NCBI GenBank assembly: GCA_947476955.1
Contig: CANJSS010000014.1
Span: 1 to 35,470 of the forward strand
DNA from: Flavobacteriales bacterium
GTDB taxonomy: Bacteria > Bacteroidota > Bacteroidia > Flavobacteriales_D > Crocinitomicaceae
Length of the DNA: 35,470 nucleotides
Reading direction: 5' to 3'
A model generated the notes under the pieces. That model searched no databases. It had not been told where the DNA came from and was given only the letters and a program-made list of their open reading frames with translations. Positions 7,845 through 17,121 of the stretch are shown one piece after another. Position 1 is the stretch's first letter. Each line of letters starts with the position of its first letter. The translations under genes were made by a program, and so were the position numbers.

Positions 7845-8411
7845 ATGGCAAATACAGCAGATATAAAAAACGGTGTGTGCATTAAGCACAACGATAAATT
7901 GTTTCAAATCATCGAATTTCAGCACGTTAAACCAGGAAAAGGCCCTGCATTTGTGCGAACAAAAATGCGTCAAATTGAAACTGGGAAGGTAATTGACAAT
8001 ACCTTCTCTGCAGGACATAAAATTGATATCGTTCGGATAGAAAATCGGGAATACCAGTATTTATATCAAGAAGGTTCCGATTATATTTTTATGAACAACG
8101 AAACATTCGAGCAAATAAACATTGCCGCAAAAATGATTGATAAGCCAGCTTTCTTGCAAGAAGGTATGATTTGTTCTATTTTGTTTCATGCAGAAGAAGA
8201 AATGCCGTTAGTGCTGGAATTACCAATGTATATTATTTCAGAAGTTACCTACACGGAACCTGGGGTAAAAGGAGATACAGCAACAAATTCCATGAAACCT
8301 GCAACAATTGCAACTGGAGCAGAAGTTAAAGTTCCATTGTTTATTGACAATGGCGAAGTTATTAAAATAGATACCCGCACAGGTGTTTACGTGGAAAGAG
8401 TGAAAAACTAA
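7845..8411 (+). CDS. efp: Translation elongation factor P
   Basis: 188 residues, the normal length. EF-P enters the ribosome at polyproline stalls and stimulates peptide bond formation. Domain I carries the loop KPGKGPAFVRTK, whose lysine (about residue 32) is the modification or tip residue. The C-terminal half holds the EF-P signature region ending in DTRTGVYVERVKN. The frame is open upstream to 7701, but the family starts at MANTADIKNG. A consensus -7 box lies between 7818 and 7825, so the ATG at 7845 is the start. The gene is monocistronic, with an intrinsic terminator 27 bases after the stop. Confidence 0.97.
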   Translation: MANTADIKNGVCIKHNDKLFQIIEFQHVKPGKGPAFVRTKMRQIETGKVIDNTFSAGHKIDIVRIENREYQYLYQEGSDYIFMNNETFEQINIAAKMIDKPAFLQEGMICSILFHAEEEMPLVLELPMYIISEVTYTEPGVKGDTATNSMKPATIATGAEVKVPLFIDNGEVIKIDTRTGVYVERVKN

Positions 8412-8438
8412 TACCCTTCGTTCGACCAATTCATATTT

Positions 8439-8465
8439 AGGGATTTCTTGTAGATCCCTTTTTTT
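8439..8465 (+). terminator. Intrinsic terminator after efp
   Basis: Stem AGGGAT (8439-8444) / ATCCCT (8454-8459) with a 9-base loop, followed directly by a run of T to 8465. Confidence 0.7.
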
Positions 8466-8614
8466 ATGGCCAATACTATCGCTGAACGAAGCGATACAAT
8501 GTCTTTATAACGTGTAGCAGAAAATATCGTGGCAAAAACAAACTTAATGAAGGTGAATGTGAACAATTTACCAGCTACAGTAGTTATATACTTACAAAAG
8601 TAATTTAGCATTTC

Positions 8615-9079
8615 ATGAACAAAGATTTCATTAACCCAATTGATCCGGACAAAATTTCAGAAAATCCAGGAACTTTAGCGTATCCGCATCACGCTGGAAG
8701 CGCTTTGGTTAAACCAGAAGATCAAGGAAAGATTAAGGGTCGCGCCTTGTCTGCGATGGAACACCAGACAGACATGCAATTAGGTCAAATCTATGAGCAA
8801 ATGCAATTGCTTGCGGAACAAGCTAAAAAGTTGAACGATAGAAAAACAATTTCAGAATTTATTTATACAGCAGAAATGCGTTTTGAACCATTGATTAATC
8901 ACCAATACCATTTGTACCAAAAAGAAAATGGAGCGTATTTACTTTCTTTGATTGGACCTAGCCAGTGGGGAAGATCTAAAAATAATTTTACTTTTTGTGC
9001 ATCGGTAAAACTTCTGGCAGATCACACTTGGGATATTATCGAAAAAAACGAGGATTTTATGAAGCAGCAAGCAGATTAA
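8615..9079 (+). CDS. DUF2452 family protein
   Basis: 154 residues, no signal peptide or membrane segment. The N-terminus NPIDPDKISENPGTLAYPHHAGSALVKPED and the later FEPLINHQYHLYQKENGAYLLSLIGPSQWG match the DUF2452 family, also found in eukaryotes (C1orf50-like). The function is unknown. The invariant-looking tryptophan, histidine and tyrosine residues in the second half suggest a conserved binding surface, but no catalytic motif is recognisable. A TAATTTAG element (one mismatch to the -7 consensus) lies seven bases before the ATG. It is convergent with yaaA. Confidence 0.75.
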   Translation: MNKDFINPIDPDKISENPGTLAYPHHAGSALVKPEDQGKIKGRALSAMEHQTDMQLGQIYEQMQLLAEQAKKLNDRKTISEFIYTAEMRFEPLINHQYHLYQKENGAYLLSLIGPSQWGRSKNNFTFCASVKLLADHTWDIIEKNEDFMKQQAD

Positions 9080-9083
9080 ACAT

Positions 9084-9110
9084 AAAATAATGCCGTCTGG
9101 ATTATTTTTT
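9084..9110. terminator. Possible bidirectional terminator between DUF2452 gene and yaaA
   Basis: Stem AAAATAAT (9084-9091) / ATTATTTT (9101-9108) with a GC-richer 9-base loop and T-run. The stem is all A-T, so it would be weak. Confidence 0.4.
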
Positions 9111-9874
9111 CACCGAACAAATACCCATTCATTTTCTGTAGATTGATTTACATCAAAAGAATAACCATCTACTGTATATAATTTTAGTTCTTCCGGATCT
9201 TCTATTTTATTTACAATACAATACCGAGCCATTGCGCCCCTTGCATGTTTTGCAAACATCATTACAATCTTGTATTCCCCATTTTTAAATTCTTTAAAAA
9301 CTGGTGTAATAATAGTTGAATTGACTAGTTTTTTATCCACGGCTTTGAAATATTCTGCCGAAGCTAAATTAACAAGCACTTCCTTGTCGGACATGTTGTT
9401 GTTTAAATAAACTGCAATCTTCTTTCCCCAGTATTGGTAAAGATTTTTATGTTTTGAAGAAATTTCCCACTTGGTTCCCATTTCCAATCGGTATGGAAAA
9501 ATTAAATCCAAAGGTTTCAAAATGCCATATAAACCCGATACTATAAAAACAGAATCTTGCATCCTCTGGGTTTCCTCATCGTTCAATGAACGCGCATTTA
9601 ATCCTTTATAAACTTCTCCGTTAAATGCAAAAACAGCAGGGATAATTTCATTTGTTGGTTGCACTGGTAAAACCCAATTTTTATAGCGCAAATTATTTAA
9701 TTCAGCCAATTCCTGCGACACATGCATCATTTCTTGCAGTTTTTTTACTGAAAACTTCTTCAGCTTATTTGCCAAAACGGAACTTTCAGGTAAAAAAGGT
9801 GATACCGAAAATTCTTTCAGCGGCATAGTTTTAATGGTATCGATAGATTTTGCGGGAGAAAGAATTAGCTTCAT
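9110..9874 (-). CDS. yaaA: YaaA family protein (peroxide stress response, DUF328)
   Basis: 254 residues, full length for the family. The start MKLILSPAKSID, the internal FNGEVYKGLNARSL, the GLYGILKPLDLIFPYRLEMG segment and the C-terminal KHARGAMARYCI are all YaaA hallmarks. In E. coli, YaaA limits free iron and DNA damage under hydrogen peroxide and belongs to a DNA-binding fold with a helix-hairpin-helix motif. It is soluble and cytoplasmic. The ATG at 9874 has a -7-like TACCTTCG (minus strand, 9890-9897) immediately upstream. Confidence 0.95.
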   Translation of the reverse strand: MKLILSPAKSIDTIKTMPLKEFSVSPFLPESSVLANKLKKFSVKKLQEMMHVSQELAELNNLRYKNWVLPVQPTNEIIPAVFAFNGEVYKGLNARSLNDEETQRMQDSVFIVSGLYGILKPLDLIFPYRLEMGTKWEISSKHKNLYQYWGKKIAVYLNNNMSDKEVLVNLASAEYFKAVDKKLVNSTIITPVFKEFKNGEYKIVMMFAKHARGAMARYCIVNKIEDPEELKLYTVDGYSFDVNQSTENEWVFVR

Positions 9875-9889
9875 GGTTTTTGATTTTCA

Positions 9890-9897
9890 CGAAGGTA
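9890..9897 (-). promoter_or_regulatory. -7 element TACCTTCG upstream of yaaA
   Basis: One mismatch to TAnnTTTG. A TTTTTTG run lies about 20 bases further upstream on the minus strand, at a suitable distance for the -33 TTG. Confidence 0.45.
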
Positions 9898-9984
9898 ACT
9901 ATTGTGATAGATTATTTACAAAAAAGACTTTATAATAAAAGTATCAATATAAATAATTTAAGTAAATTAGTGGCTCTAAAAACT

Positions 9985-12615
9985 ATGAAAACTATGAAAA
10001 AAATTACCTCTCTATTCTCTCTGTTCTTAATTATTGGAATCAAAACTATTGGCTTTTCTCAAGAAAACGCACCCACAGAAGTTATCTTTAGTGAAAGTTT
10101 CCATATTTCAAGGCCGCTAATTGAAATAAACGCAGAGAATCCAGTTAACATGCGGAAAATTGAAAAAGCACATGCTAAAAAGCTGAAGGAATCAAAAGAC
10201 AAAAAACACCGTACTCCGCAACAATTTGTATACAATACTGAAGATAATGGTTTGATATACGGCAACGATAGCAGTATAATACAATGGAGTGATGGTTCTA
10301 GAAATACCACAAATAAGGCTCCAATTCAAAATTGGCTTGGACAAACTGCTTCTGGCTTTCGTCCAATGGATCCTTCTGGAGCTGCGGGACCTAATCACTA
10401 TATTCAAGCGATAAATTCTACAACCTACAAAATTTACAACAAAAACACTGGAGCTACCATTACAACTGGTAGCGTTGGAAGTTTGTGGACTCCTGCGACA
10501 CAAAATGATGGTGATCCAATTGTAATGTACGACCGCTTCGCTGACCGATGGTTTATTGCGCAATTTGGCTCTACAGGAAATAAAGTTTACATCGCCATTT
10601 CTACAACTAGTGATCCAACAGGTTCCTATTATACGTATAGTTTTACTTCATCCCAATTTCCTGACTATCTGAAGTTTTCAATTTGGGCAGATGGATATTA
10701 TATGACATCCAATCAAGGAACTCAAAAAGTATTTGCCTTTGAACGAACTGCAATGCTTGCTGGAAATGCAAGTGCACGTGCTGTGAGTAAAAACTTCACT
10801 CCTCCAAACGGTGGTGGATTCTTTTGTCCTTTGGCAGGCGACGCAGATGGTAATAGCGGATTACCAACTTACGGAACACCTTGTCCTATATTTTCGTACT
10901 CAGACAATGCTTGGGGTGGAACTACAATTGATGGAATTCAAATTTACCAAATGTCAGTAAACTGGGTTCCTACAACGCCAACTGCAACATTAACATTTGT
11001 TTCCGCAGTTCCTACAACTTCTTTTGACGCCTCATATAATTCGAGTTGGAATGATATTTCTCAACCGGGTGTTACTCAAAAAATAGATGGAATTGGTGGT
11101 GTATTAAATTACCGATCCCAATGGAGAAAATGGAATGGCTATAATAGCGTAGTTCTGACTTGGGGCGTAAAAATAAGTACAACGCAACGGAGTGTAATGT
11201 GGTGTGAAATGCGCCAAGACCAAACAACATCCGCTTGGACGGTATACCAACAAGGAATTTTCACTCCAGATGCTTACAACCGTTGGCTTGGATCAATTGC
11301 AATGGATGATTATGGAAATATTGGATTATCCTATGCTATTTCTGGATCCAGCACCATGTATCCTAGTTTAGGTTACACTGGCAGATTAGCAAATGATCCT
11401 TTGAATACATTGACATTTGCAGAAACAATTGCAATTGCCGGTTCTGGTTCTCAAACAGGAGGAAATAGATTTGGCGATTATGCGCATACTTCCTTAGATC
11501 CAGATGGAATAACATTTTGGCATACAGGAGAGTATTGTGGAGGAACAACCTCTTCAAGCGCTGCACGCACACGTATATATTCTTATCGATTACAATCTGC
11601 TAATGCATCATCTGTATCTATAACTTCTAATGATGCAAATAATTCAATTTGTTCTGGAGAGAGCGTTACTTTTACTGCAGTTCCAACATTTGGAGGAACA
11701 ACACCTATTTACCAATGGCAAGTAAATGGTGTGAATGCAGGAACAAATAGTTCCGTATTTACAACAACAACTCTAGCTAACAATTCAGTTGTAACATGCA
11801 GTATGACTTCGAATGATCCTGTTGCAGTTGGAAGTCCAGCAACTTCCAATTCTATTACCATTACAGTTTCTAGTTTTGTTACACCATCTATTTCAATAAT
11901 TGGAAATCCAGTTATTTGCGCTGGAAAAACAATTTCATTAATTTCATCTTCGAGTAATGGCGGTTCTTCGCCATCTTTCCAATGGGCTGTAAATGGTGTT
12001 AATGTTGGAACTAATAGTTCTAGTTACGCCTACACGCCAACGAATGGCGATCAAGTTACGTGCACATTAACTTCTAGTGGCGCATGTGTAACTTCAGCTA
12101 CAAGTGTTTCAGCGCCGGTAACAATAACCGTAACGCCAGCGCCGGCAATTCCAACGATAACAGTGAATAGTGGTGTTTTAACTTCCAGCGCTACGACGGG
12201 CAACCAGTGGTACTTAAATGGAACGCTTATTTCAGGTGCAACTGGACAAAACTTCACACCATTGAGTAATGGTAATTATACCGTACAAACTACTGTAAAT
12301 GGATGTATGTCGGAATCCGTTGTTTACGCAGTTACATTTTTGGGAATTGATGAGTTGAATCCACATTTCTTGGTAATTTACCCGAATCCATCACAAGGCG
12401 TATTCATGGTTTCATTTGAAACGAAGCAAGATGAAAAGTATTCCCTTTCCATTTATAACGCCGCAGGACAGCTAATTTATTCAGAAGAAATAATGAATCA
12501 ACATGGTGCTTTTTCAAAAGAAGTTGTTTTAGGAAAAGTTGCTGCAGGAATTTACAATCTTAGATTAACTAACGGACAAACAGAATCGAACACTAAGATT
12601 AGTATTAAGAACTAA
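9985..12615 (+). CDS. Large secreted protein with Ig-like repeats and T9SS C-terminal sorting domain
   Basis: 876 residues. The signal peptide starts MKTMKKITSLFSLFLIIG (ATG at 9985, alternative at 9994; the frame is open to 9850 but this is the first start giving a signal peptide). The N-terminal two thirds (to about 560) has propeller-like or sialidase-like segments, such as DPSGAAGPNHYIQAINSTTYKIY and DPIVMYDRFADRWFIAQFG. Two related Ig/PKD-like repeats follow, with the cores WQVNGVNAGTNSS and WAVNGVNVGTNSS, then a shorter unit (WYLNGTLISGATGQNF). The last 80 residues, starting near FLVIYPNPSQGVFMVSF, form a type A T9SS sorting domain that directs export and cell-surface attachment or release. 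The ligand or enzymatic activity is unknown. A near -7 element (TAAATTAG, 9963-9970) precedes it. Confidence 0.85.
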   Translation: MKTMKKITSLFSLFLIIGIKTIGFSQENAPTEVIFSESFHISRPLIEINAENPVNMRKIEKAHAKKLKESKDKKHRTPQQFVYNTEDNGLIYGNDSSIIQWSDGSRNTTNKAPIQNWLGQTASGFRPMDPSGAAGPNHYIQAINSTTYKIYNKNTGATITTGSVGSLWTPATQNDGDPIVMYDRFADRWFIAQFGSTGNKVYIAISTTSDPTGSYYTYSFTSSQFPDYLKFSIWADGYYMTSNQGTQKVFAFERTAMLAGNASARAVSKNFTPPNGGGFFCPLAGDADGNSGLPTYGTPCPIFSYSDNAWGGTTIDGIQIYQMSVNWVPTTPTATLTFVSAVPTTSFDASYNSSWNDISQPGVTQKIDGIGGVLNYRSQWRKWNGYNSVVLTWGVKISTTQRSVMWCEMRQDQTTSAWTVYQQGIFTPDAYNRWLGSIAMDDYGNIGLSYAISGSSTMYPSLGYTGRLANDPLNTLTFAETIAIAGSGSQTGGNRFGDYAHTSLDPDGITFWHTGEYCGGTTSSSAARTRIYSYRLQSANASSVSITSNDANNSICSGESVTFTAVPTFGGTTPIYQWQVNGVNAGTNSSVFTTTTLANNSVVTCSMTSNDPVAVGSPATSNSITITVSSFVTPSISIIGNPVICAGKTISLISSSSNGGSSPSFQWAVNGVNVGTNSSSYAYTPTNGDQVTCTLTSSGACVTSATSVSAPVTITVTPAPAIPTITVNSGVLTSSATTGNQWYLNGTLISGATGQNFTPLSNGNYTVQTTVNGCMSESVVYAVTFLGIDELNPHFLVIYPNPSQGVFMVSFETKQDEKYSLSIYNAAGQLIYSEEIMNQHGAFSKEVVLGKVAAGIYNLRLTNGQTESNTKISIKN

Positions 12616-12641
12616 AATTCGTTTCAGTTCTACCCATTATT

Positions 12642-12676
12642 AAAAACGGGCTGCTCTATTGATCAGCCCGTTTTTA
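12642..12676. terminator. Strong bidirectional terminator between the T9SS protein gene and the DASS transporter gene
   Basis: Twelve-base perfect stem AAAAACGGGCTG (12642-12653) / CAGCCCGTTTTT (12664-12675) with a 10-base loop. Flanking A and T runs make it work in both directions for the two convergent genes. Confidence 0.9.
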
Positions 12677-12679
12677 GTT

Positions 12680-14059
12680 TTACTTTAAAAAATAATAGGA
12701 GAAAGCGGATACAATAATTATACCTGCTATATTCAATACAAACCCAACTTTAGCCATTTGGTGAATCTTAACATATCCGGAGGAAAAGACAATTGCATTT
12801 GGTGGTGTTCCAACTGGCAGCATAAAAGCGCAACTTGCGGCTAAGGTTAATGGAACGCACAATTGAGCAATTGGATAACCAGATTGCAAAGCAAATTCAG
12901 CAATTAGCGGCACAAAAACGGTTACCAAAGCTAAATTTGACATTATTTCCGTAGCAAAAATGGCAATCGTTACAACAACAAGTAGAATGATGTAGAATGG
13001 CACATCCGTGAAGTTCATAAATACTTTCGTTAATTCCATAACAACGCCATTTTTTTCAAACATAGCGGCTAGAGCAAGTCCTCCGCCAAATAGAATTAAA
13101 ATTCCCCAAGGTAATTTCTCCATATCCTTCCAGGATAGAAGCGGTTTTTTATCAGAACTACTTGGGAGCACAAAAAGTAATATTCCGCCAAGCAAAGCGG
13201 CACTTTCATCCCGATAGGAAAAACCAAGCATGGAGTTAAAAACTTCTTTAAAAGACCAAAGAATAACTACTCCTAAAAAAATAAAAGTTACTCTTTTTTG
13301 GTCTTTTGTCCAAGGTGTTTTATGCAATTGAAAATCATGGTGTTCCTTTCTTTCCTCTCCCATTGAAAAATAAAAGAATAAAAAGGTAACTAATAGCATC
13401 GCAATACTTACTGGCATTCCAATACTCATCCAGGTAAAAAAGTCAATTTTAATACCGTAATTTTGCTCAAGAATACTCGCCATTTGCGTATTTGGTGGAG
13501 ATCCGACTAACGTAGCCATTCCTCCGATACTTGCTGCATAAGCAACAGATAGTAAAAGAAATAAGGGGAATTTAGTTTTTTTTGTGGAAACCGGCATTGC
13601 GTGAATAATTGCCATAGCCATTGGCAGCATCATCAAAGCTGTTGCAGTATTAGAAATCCACATACTCAACAAACCAGTGCTCAATAAAAAACCAAGTAAT
13701 ATTCTAGGTTTTGATTGTCCAACAACGCTAATAATTCCGCGGGCAACTTGTTCGTGAACCTTCCATTTTTCCAAACCCAAAGCAAGAATAAATCCACCGA
13801 AAAATAAATAAACATTACTGTTACCGTATGCGGATGCAAGTTCATCTGTTGAAAGTATTCCAAGTGGAACGGCAAGAATTAGAGGCAGTATAGCGGTAAT
13901 ATAGATTGGAATAACTTCAAATATCCACAAATAAATCATCAACCCTCCCAAAGCAATAGCATTCCAGAAAATAGATTTTCCGCCAGTAGCAAATAGAATA
14001 AAAGCAAATAGAAAGATACCAAAACCAATTAGCATCTTTTTCCAATCAAGTGTCATCAT
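12680..14059 (-). CDS. DASS/SLC13 family sodium:anion (dicarboxylate-type) symporter
   Basis: 459 residues, typical for the family. It is an inner-membrane protein with about 11-12 hydrophobic helices. Two SNT-type ion/substrate motifs are visible: WISNTATALMMLPMAMAI near residue 135 and the C-terminal SCAFMLPVGTPPNAIVFSSGYVKI, the sodium:sulphate/dicarboxylate symporter signature. Likely substrates are succinate, malate or fumarate, but sulphate or other anions cannot be excluded from sequence. The gene lies downstream of the 85-residue gene on the same strand, separated by a weak terminator-like hairpin. I found no convincing promoter of its own, so read-through expression is possible. Confidence 0.9.
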   Translation of the reverse strand: MMTLDWKKMLIGFGIFLFAFILFATGGKSIFWNAIALGGLMIYLWIFEVIPIYITAILPLILAVPLGILSTDELASAYGNSNVYLFFGGFILALGLEKWKVHEQVARGIISVVGQSKPRILLGFLLSTGLLSMWISNTATALMMLPMAMAIIHAMPVSTKKTKFPLFLLLSVAYAASIGGMATLVGSPPNTQMASILEQNYGIKIDFFTWMSIGMPVSIAMLLVTFLFFYFSMGEERKEHHDFQLHKTPWTKDQKRVTFIFLGVVILWSFKEVFNSMLGFSYRDESAALLGGILLFVLPSSSDKKPLLSWKDMEKLPWGILILFGGGLALAAMFEKNGVVMELTKVFMNFTDVPFYIILLVVVTIAIFATEIMSNLALVTVFVPLIAEFALQSGYPIAQLCVPLTLAASCAFMLPVGTPPNAIVFSSGYVKIHQMAKVGFVLNIAGIIIVSAFSYYFLK

Positions 14060-14075
14060 AGGATCAAAAAATTAA

Positions 14076-14104
14076 ATAAAAAAAAGCGGAAGTAAATCCC
14101 GCTT
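14076..14104 (-). terminator. Weak intrinsic terminator after the 85-residue gene
   Basis: On the minus strand AAGCGG (14104-14099) pairs with CCGCTT (14089-14084) around a 9-base loop, followed by a T-run (A-run 14076-14083 on the plus strand). Confidence 0.5.
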
Positions 14105-14139
14105 AAAAATAATTGTATTTTTTATCAATTCGTCTAAAA

Positions 14140-14397
14140 TTAACTTAATGCATTTAATTTTTGAATAAATCCTATTGCTGCATTTTCAATTTCCGCTGTA
14201 ATTGGTTTAAAATCCGCTTTTGATTTTGCACCATTAATCTTAGATAACATTGTATCTTGGAAGTTTGCAGCTTCATCAATTACTGCATCTGCTTGCTCTA
14301 CTTTTGATTGATCAATCAATTGTATAGTGAAACATTCTTCTACAACATCGATTACCATGTTATTCAAGTTTCTTTTAAGAATTCTTCTACTTGCCAT
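14140..14397 (-). CDS. Conserved small helical protein, unknown function (85 residues)
   Basis: A short, mainly alpha-helical, soluble-looking protein. The basic N-terminus MASRRILKRNLNN is followed by acidic and amphipathic stretches (VIDVVEECFTIQLIDQSKVEQAD, then MLSKINGAKSKADFKPITAEIENAA). No known catalytic motif, signal peptide or membrane segment. I recall similar short proteins in Flavobacteriales with no assigned role. It sits downstream of the pnp terminator and upstream of the DASS transporter. A near-consensus TAACTTTA lies in its upstream region. Confidence 0.7.
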   Translation of the reverse strand: MASRRILKRNLNNMVIDVVEECFTIQLIDQSKVEQADAVIDEAANFQDTMLSKINGAKSKADFKPITAEIENAAIGFIQKLNALS

Positions 14398-14455
14398 TTT
14401 TTTTGTTTTTTTATTAAAGTTAATAATCTTGGTAGATTCGTTTAACTGCGTTAAG

Positions 14456-14495
14456 AAAAAAGCACCGCTGTGAATTACTTCAGTCGCGGTGCTTT
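14456..14495 (-). terminator. Intrinsic terminator after pnp
   Basis: Stem AAAGCACCGC (14459-14468) / GCGGTGCTTT (14486-14495), loop of 17 bases. On the minus strand it is followed by a T-run (A-run from 14456 on the plus strand). It begins 6 bases after the pnp stop. Confidence 0.85.
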
Positions 14496-14500
14496 ATAAA

Positions 14501-16645
14501 TTATGCTTGAGGAGTTTCCTCTTTTCTTTCTGGTCTTGGAAGCAAGATACGTCGAGACAATTTCCATTTTTTCGTTTTTGGATCTTTTCCAACTACTTTA
14601 AATTTCAATACATCACCTTCGTTACAAACGTCTTCCATTTTCGCTACTTTCTCCCATGAGAATTCAGAAATATGAATTAGTCCATCTGTTCCTGGAAGAA
14701 TTTCAACGAAACAACCGAAATCTTTCACTGATTTCACCTTTCCTTCGTATTCTGCTCCTTCTTCAACTTGCGGAGGGAATGCAATGGAACGAATTCTGCG
14801 AACTGCTTCATTCATATCTGTTGCATTGTTGGACATTACTTGCACACGGCCTTCACCACCTTCTAATTCTTCAATTGTAATTGAAGTATTTGTTTCTTTT
14901 TGCATTGCCTGAATAATTTTTCCTCCAGGTCCGATTATCGCACCAATCATTTCATTTGGCACATTGAATGCTTCAATTCTTGGCGTTTGCGGTTTGAATT
15001 CGGCATTCGGCACGGCGATTGTTTCAATGATTTTATTCAAAATATGTAAACGTCCACCTCTAGCCTGCTCCAATGCTTGGATCAACACTTCGTATGGTAA
15101 ACCATCTACTTTGATATCCATTTGACACGCTGTAATTCCTTTTGATGTTCCTGTAACTTTAAAGTCCATGTCACCCAAATGATCTTCATCACCTAAAATA
15201 TCTGACAAGACAGCAAATTTACCACCGTCGGCAACTAATCCCATTGCAATTCCAGAAACTGGCGCTTTAATCTGCACACCACCATCCATCAAAGCCAATG
15301 TTCCAGCACAAACTGTTGCCATAGAAGACGAACCATTTGATTCTAAAATATCTGAAACCAAGCGAATCGTGTACGCATTATCGTCTGGTAAAACTGGCTT
15401 TAATGCTCTCAATGCCAAGTTTCCGTGACCAATTTCTCTTCGGGAAGTGCCACGTAATGGTTTTGCTTCACCGGTTGAGAATGGCGGGAAATTATAGTGT
15501 AATAAAAATTTCTCTGTTCCATGAAACGTTACGCCATCGATCAGTTGCTCATCCATTTTTCCACCCAATGTCAAGGTTGTAAGCGATTGCGTTTCACCGC
15601 GTGTAAATACCGCCGAACCGTGAACCATCGGTAAATAATTTACCTCAGCCCAGATTGGACGAATTTCATCAAACTTACGACCATCCAAACGAATAGATTC
15701 ATTTAACATCACATCTCTAACCGCTTTTTTCTTTACTTCACTGAAATAAACCGAAATAAAACCATTCACTGTTGCTAATTCTTCTTCTGTAAAACTTTCC
15801 TTTACTTCTGTTTTCACCGCGTTGAACAATTCCGTTCTTTTTGCTTTATCCGCAAGTCCCATGCGCGCAACTGCCTTGCATTTTTCCATTGCCAATTCAT
15901 AGACTTTAGCTCTTACAGCTTCGTCGTGAATTTCGTGGCTATATTCTCTTTTTGGATTTGCATTAGGTATTTCAGCAGCTAAATCCAATTGAAACTGGCA
16001 TTGCTCAATAATCGCAGCGTGTGCAATTTTAATCGCTTCCACCATTTCCAATTCAGAAATCTCTTGGAATTCGCCTTCAATCATGTTTACATCCTTCATG
16101 GTTCCTGCAACCATCATATCAATATCCACGTGTTTCATTTGCTCCATTGTAGGATTTACAACCCATTCGCCGTTTACACGACCAACACGAACTTCCGACA
16201 TTGGACCATTGAATGGAATATTCGAAACTGCAATTGCAGCAGAAGCAGCCAAACCGCACAATGCGTCTGGATTATGAATTCCATCATACGATAGCAACTG
16301 AATCATTAATTGTACTTCCGCATGGTAATCGTCTGGAAAAAGTGGACGAAGTGCTCTATCCACCAAACGCATTACAAGAATTTCAGTTTCTGAAGGACGC
16401 GCTTCACGACGGAAAAATCCACCTGGAAAACGTCCTGCTGCAGAGTATTTCTCTCTGTAATCAACTGTTAACGGAAGAAAATCAACTCCCTCTTTTGCAT
16501 CAGGAGCAGCTACAACTGTTGCCAACAACATTGTGTCTCCTAATCTAACTACAACAGACCCATCTGCCTGTTTTGCCAATTTTCCGGTTTCAATGGAAAT
16601 TTCTTTCCCTCCGGTCATCATTGACTTTCTGATTCCTATATTCAT
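14501..16645 (-). CDS. pnp: Polyribonucleotide nucleotidyltransferase (PNPase)
   Basis: 714 residues, the usual length. A phosphorolytic 3'-5' exoribonuclease and core enzyme of mRNA decay. Two RNase PH domains are seen: the first contains [17 protein letters not shown], the second [23 protein letters not shown] and [16 protein letters not shown] with the catalytic acidic residues. The KH domain has [12 protein letters not shown] (about 575-590), and the S1 domain (about 625-695) starts [21 protein letters not shown]. All expected parts are present. It lies downstream of rpsO, the classical rpsO-pnp order, but a hairpin terminator separates the two. The ATG at 16645 is the first plausible start. 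Confidence 0.98.
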   Translation of the reverse strand: MNIGIRKSMMTGGKEISIETGKLAKQADGSVVVRLGDTMLLATVVAAPDAKEGVDFLPLTVDYREKYSAAGRFPGGFFRREARPSETEILVMRLVDRALRPLFPDDYHAEVQLMIQLLSYDGIHNPDALCGLAASAAIAVSNIPFNGPMSEVRVGRVNGEWVVNPTMEQMKHVDIDMMVAGTMKDVNMIEGEFQEISELEMVEAIKIAHAAIIEQCQFQLDLAAEIPNANPKREYSHEIHDEAVRAKVYELAMEKCKAVARMGLADKAKRTELFNAVKTEVKESFTEEELATVNGFISVYFSEVKKKAVRDVMLNESIRLDGRKFDEIRPIWAEVNYLPMVHGSAVFTRGETQSLTTLTLGGKMDEQLIDGVTFHGTEKFLLHYNFPPFSTGEAKPLRGTSRREIGHGNLALRALKPVLPDDNAYTIRLVSDILESNGSSSMATVCAGTLALMDGGVQIKAPVSGIAMGLVADGGKFAVLSDILGDEDHLGDMDFKVTGTSKGITACQMDIKVDGLPYEVLIQALEQARGGRLHILNKIIETIAVPNAEFKPQTPRIEAFNVPNEMIGAIIGPGGKIIQAMQKETNTSITIEELEGGEGRVQVMSNNATDMNEAVRRIRSIAFPPQVEEGAEYEGKVKSVKDFGCFVEILPGTDGLIHISEFSWEKVAKMEDVCNEGDVLKFKVVGKDPKTKKWKLSRRILLPRPERKEETPQA

Positions 16646-16700
16646 ATATTTAATTATACATTATTACACATGCTTTTTTTTCAAAAGCAACTTTTTAAAC

Positions 16701-16737
16701 AAAAAGGGGACAGTCGAATAAGTTCGAATGTCCCCCC
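16701..16737 (-). terminator. Intrinsic terminator/attenuator between rpsO and pnp
   Basis: GGGGACA (16706-16712) pairs with TGTCCCC (16729-16735). Inside it, TCGAA/TTCGA extends the stem past one mismatch, leaving a 4-base loop. The minus-strand T-run corresponds to 16701-16705. It may reduce rather than abolish read-through into pnp. Confidence 0.8.
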
Positions 16738-16763
16738 AAATAAATAGTGTGTTCGTGTAAAGA

Positions 16764-17033
16764 TTAACGACGTAATCCCAATTCTTTAACGATAGCACGG
16801 TATCTTTCAATATCTTTTCTTTTCAAATAGTCTAATAAACTTCTGCGTTTACCAACTAATAATTGCAAGGAACGTTGTGTTCCAAAATCTTTACGATTCT
16901 TTTTTAAGTGCTCCGTCAAGTTCGAAATACGAAATGTGAACAATGCAACTTGCGCTTCCGTTGAACCAGTGTTTGTTTCTACACCACCGTGTTTCGTGAA
17001 GATCTCTTTTTTAATTTCTGAGTTAATATACAT
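16764..17033 (-). CDS. rpsO: 30S ribosomal protein S15
   Basis: 89 residues, exactly the family length. It binds 16S rRNA at the h20-h22 junction and nucleates platform assembly. The motifs TGSTEAQVALFTFRISNLTEHLKKNRKDFGTQRSLQLLVGKRRSLLDYLKRKD and RYRAIVKELGLRR are diagnostic. A consensus -7 element lies about 47 bases upstream of the ATG. The 5' leader can form a small hairpin. It is followed by a strong hairpin and then pnp. Confidence 0.98.
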   Translation of the reverse strand: MYINSEIKKEIFTKHGGVETNTGSTEAQVALFTFRISNLTEHLKKNRKDFGTQRSLQLLVGKRRSLLDYLKRKDIERYRAIVKELGLRR

Positions 17034-17079
17034 GCCAATATTACTTAAATGATTTTTATGTAGTCGACTTTCGACGGTG

Positions 17080-17087
17080 CAAAGATA
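17080..17087 (-). promoter_or_regulatory. rpsO promoter, -7 element TATCTTTG
   Basis: Exact TAnnTTTG match on the minus strand. Transcription would begin near 17074, giving a leader of about 40 bases. Confidence 0.65.
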
Positions 17088-17121
17088 ATTAAATTTTCTT
17101 GTTCTACTTTTTTATTTGAAA

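Noticed and set aside
8408-8611. Minus-strand open frame between efp and the DUF2452 gene
   Set aside because: It overlaps the efp terminator, has no family resemblance and no promoter; it looks like chance.
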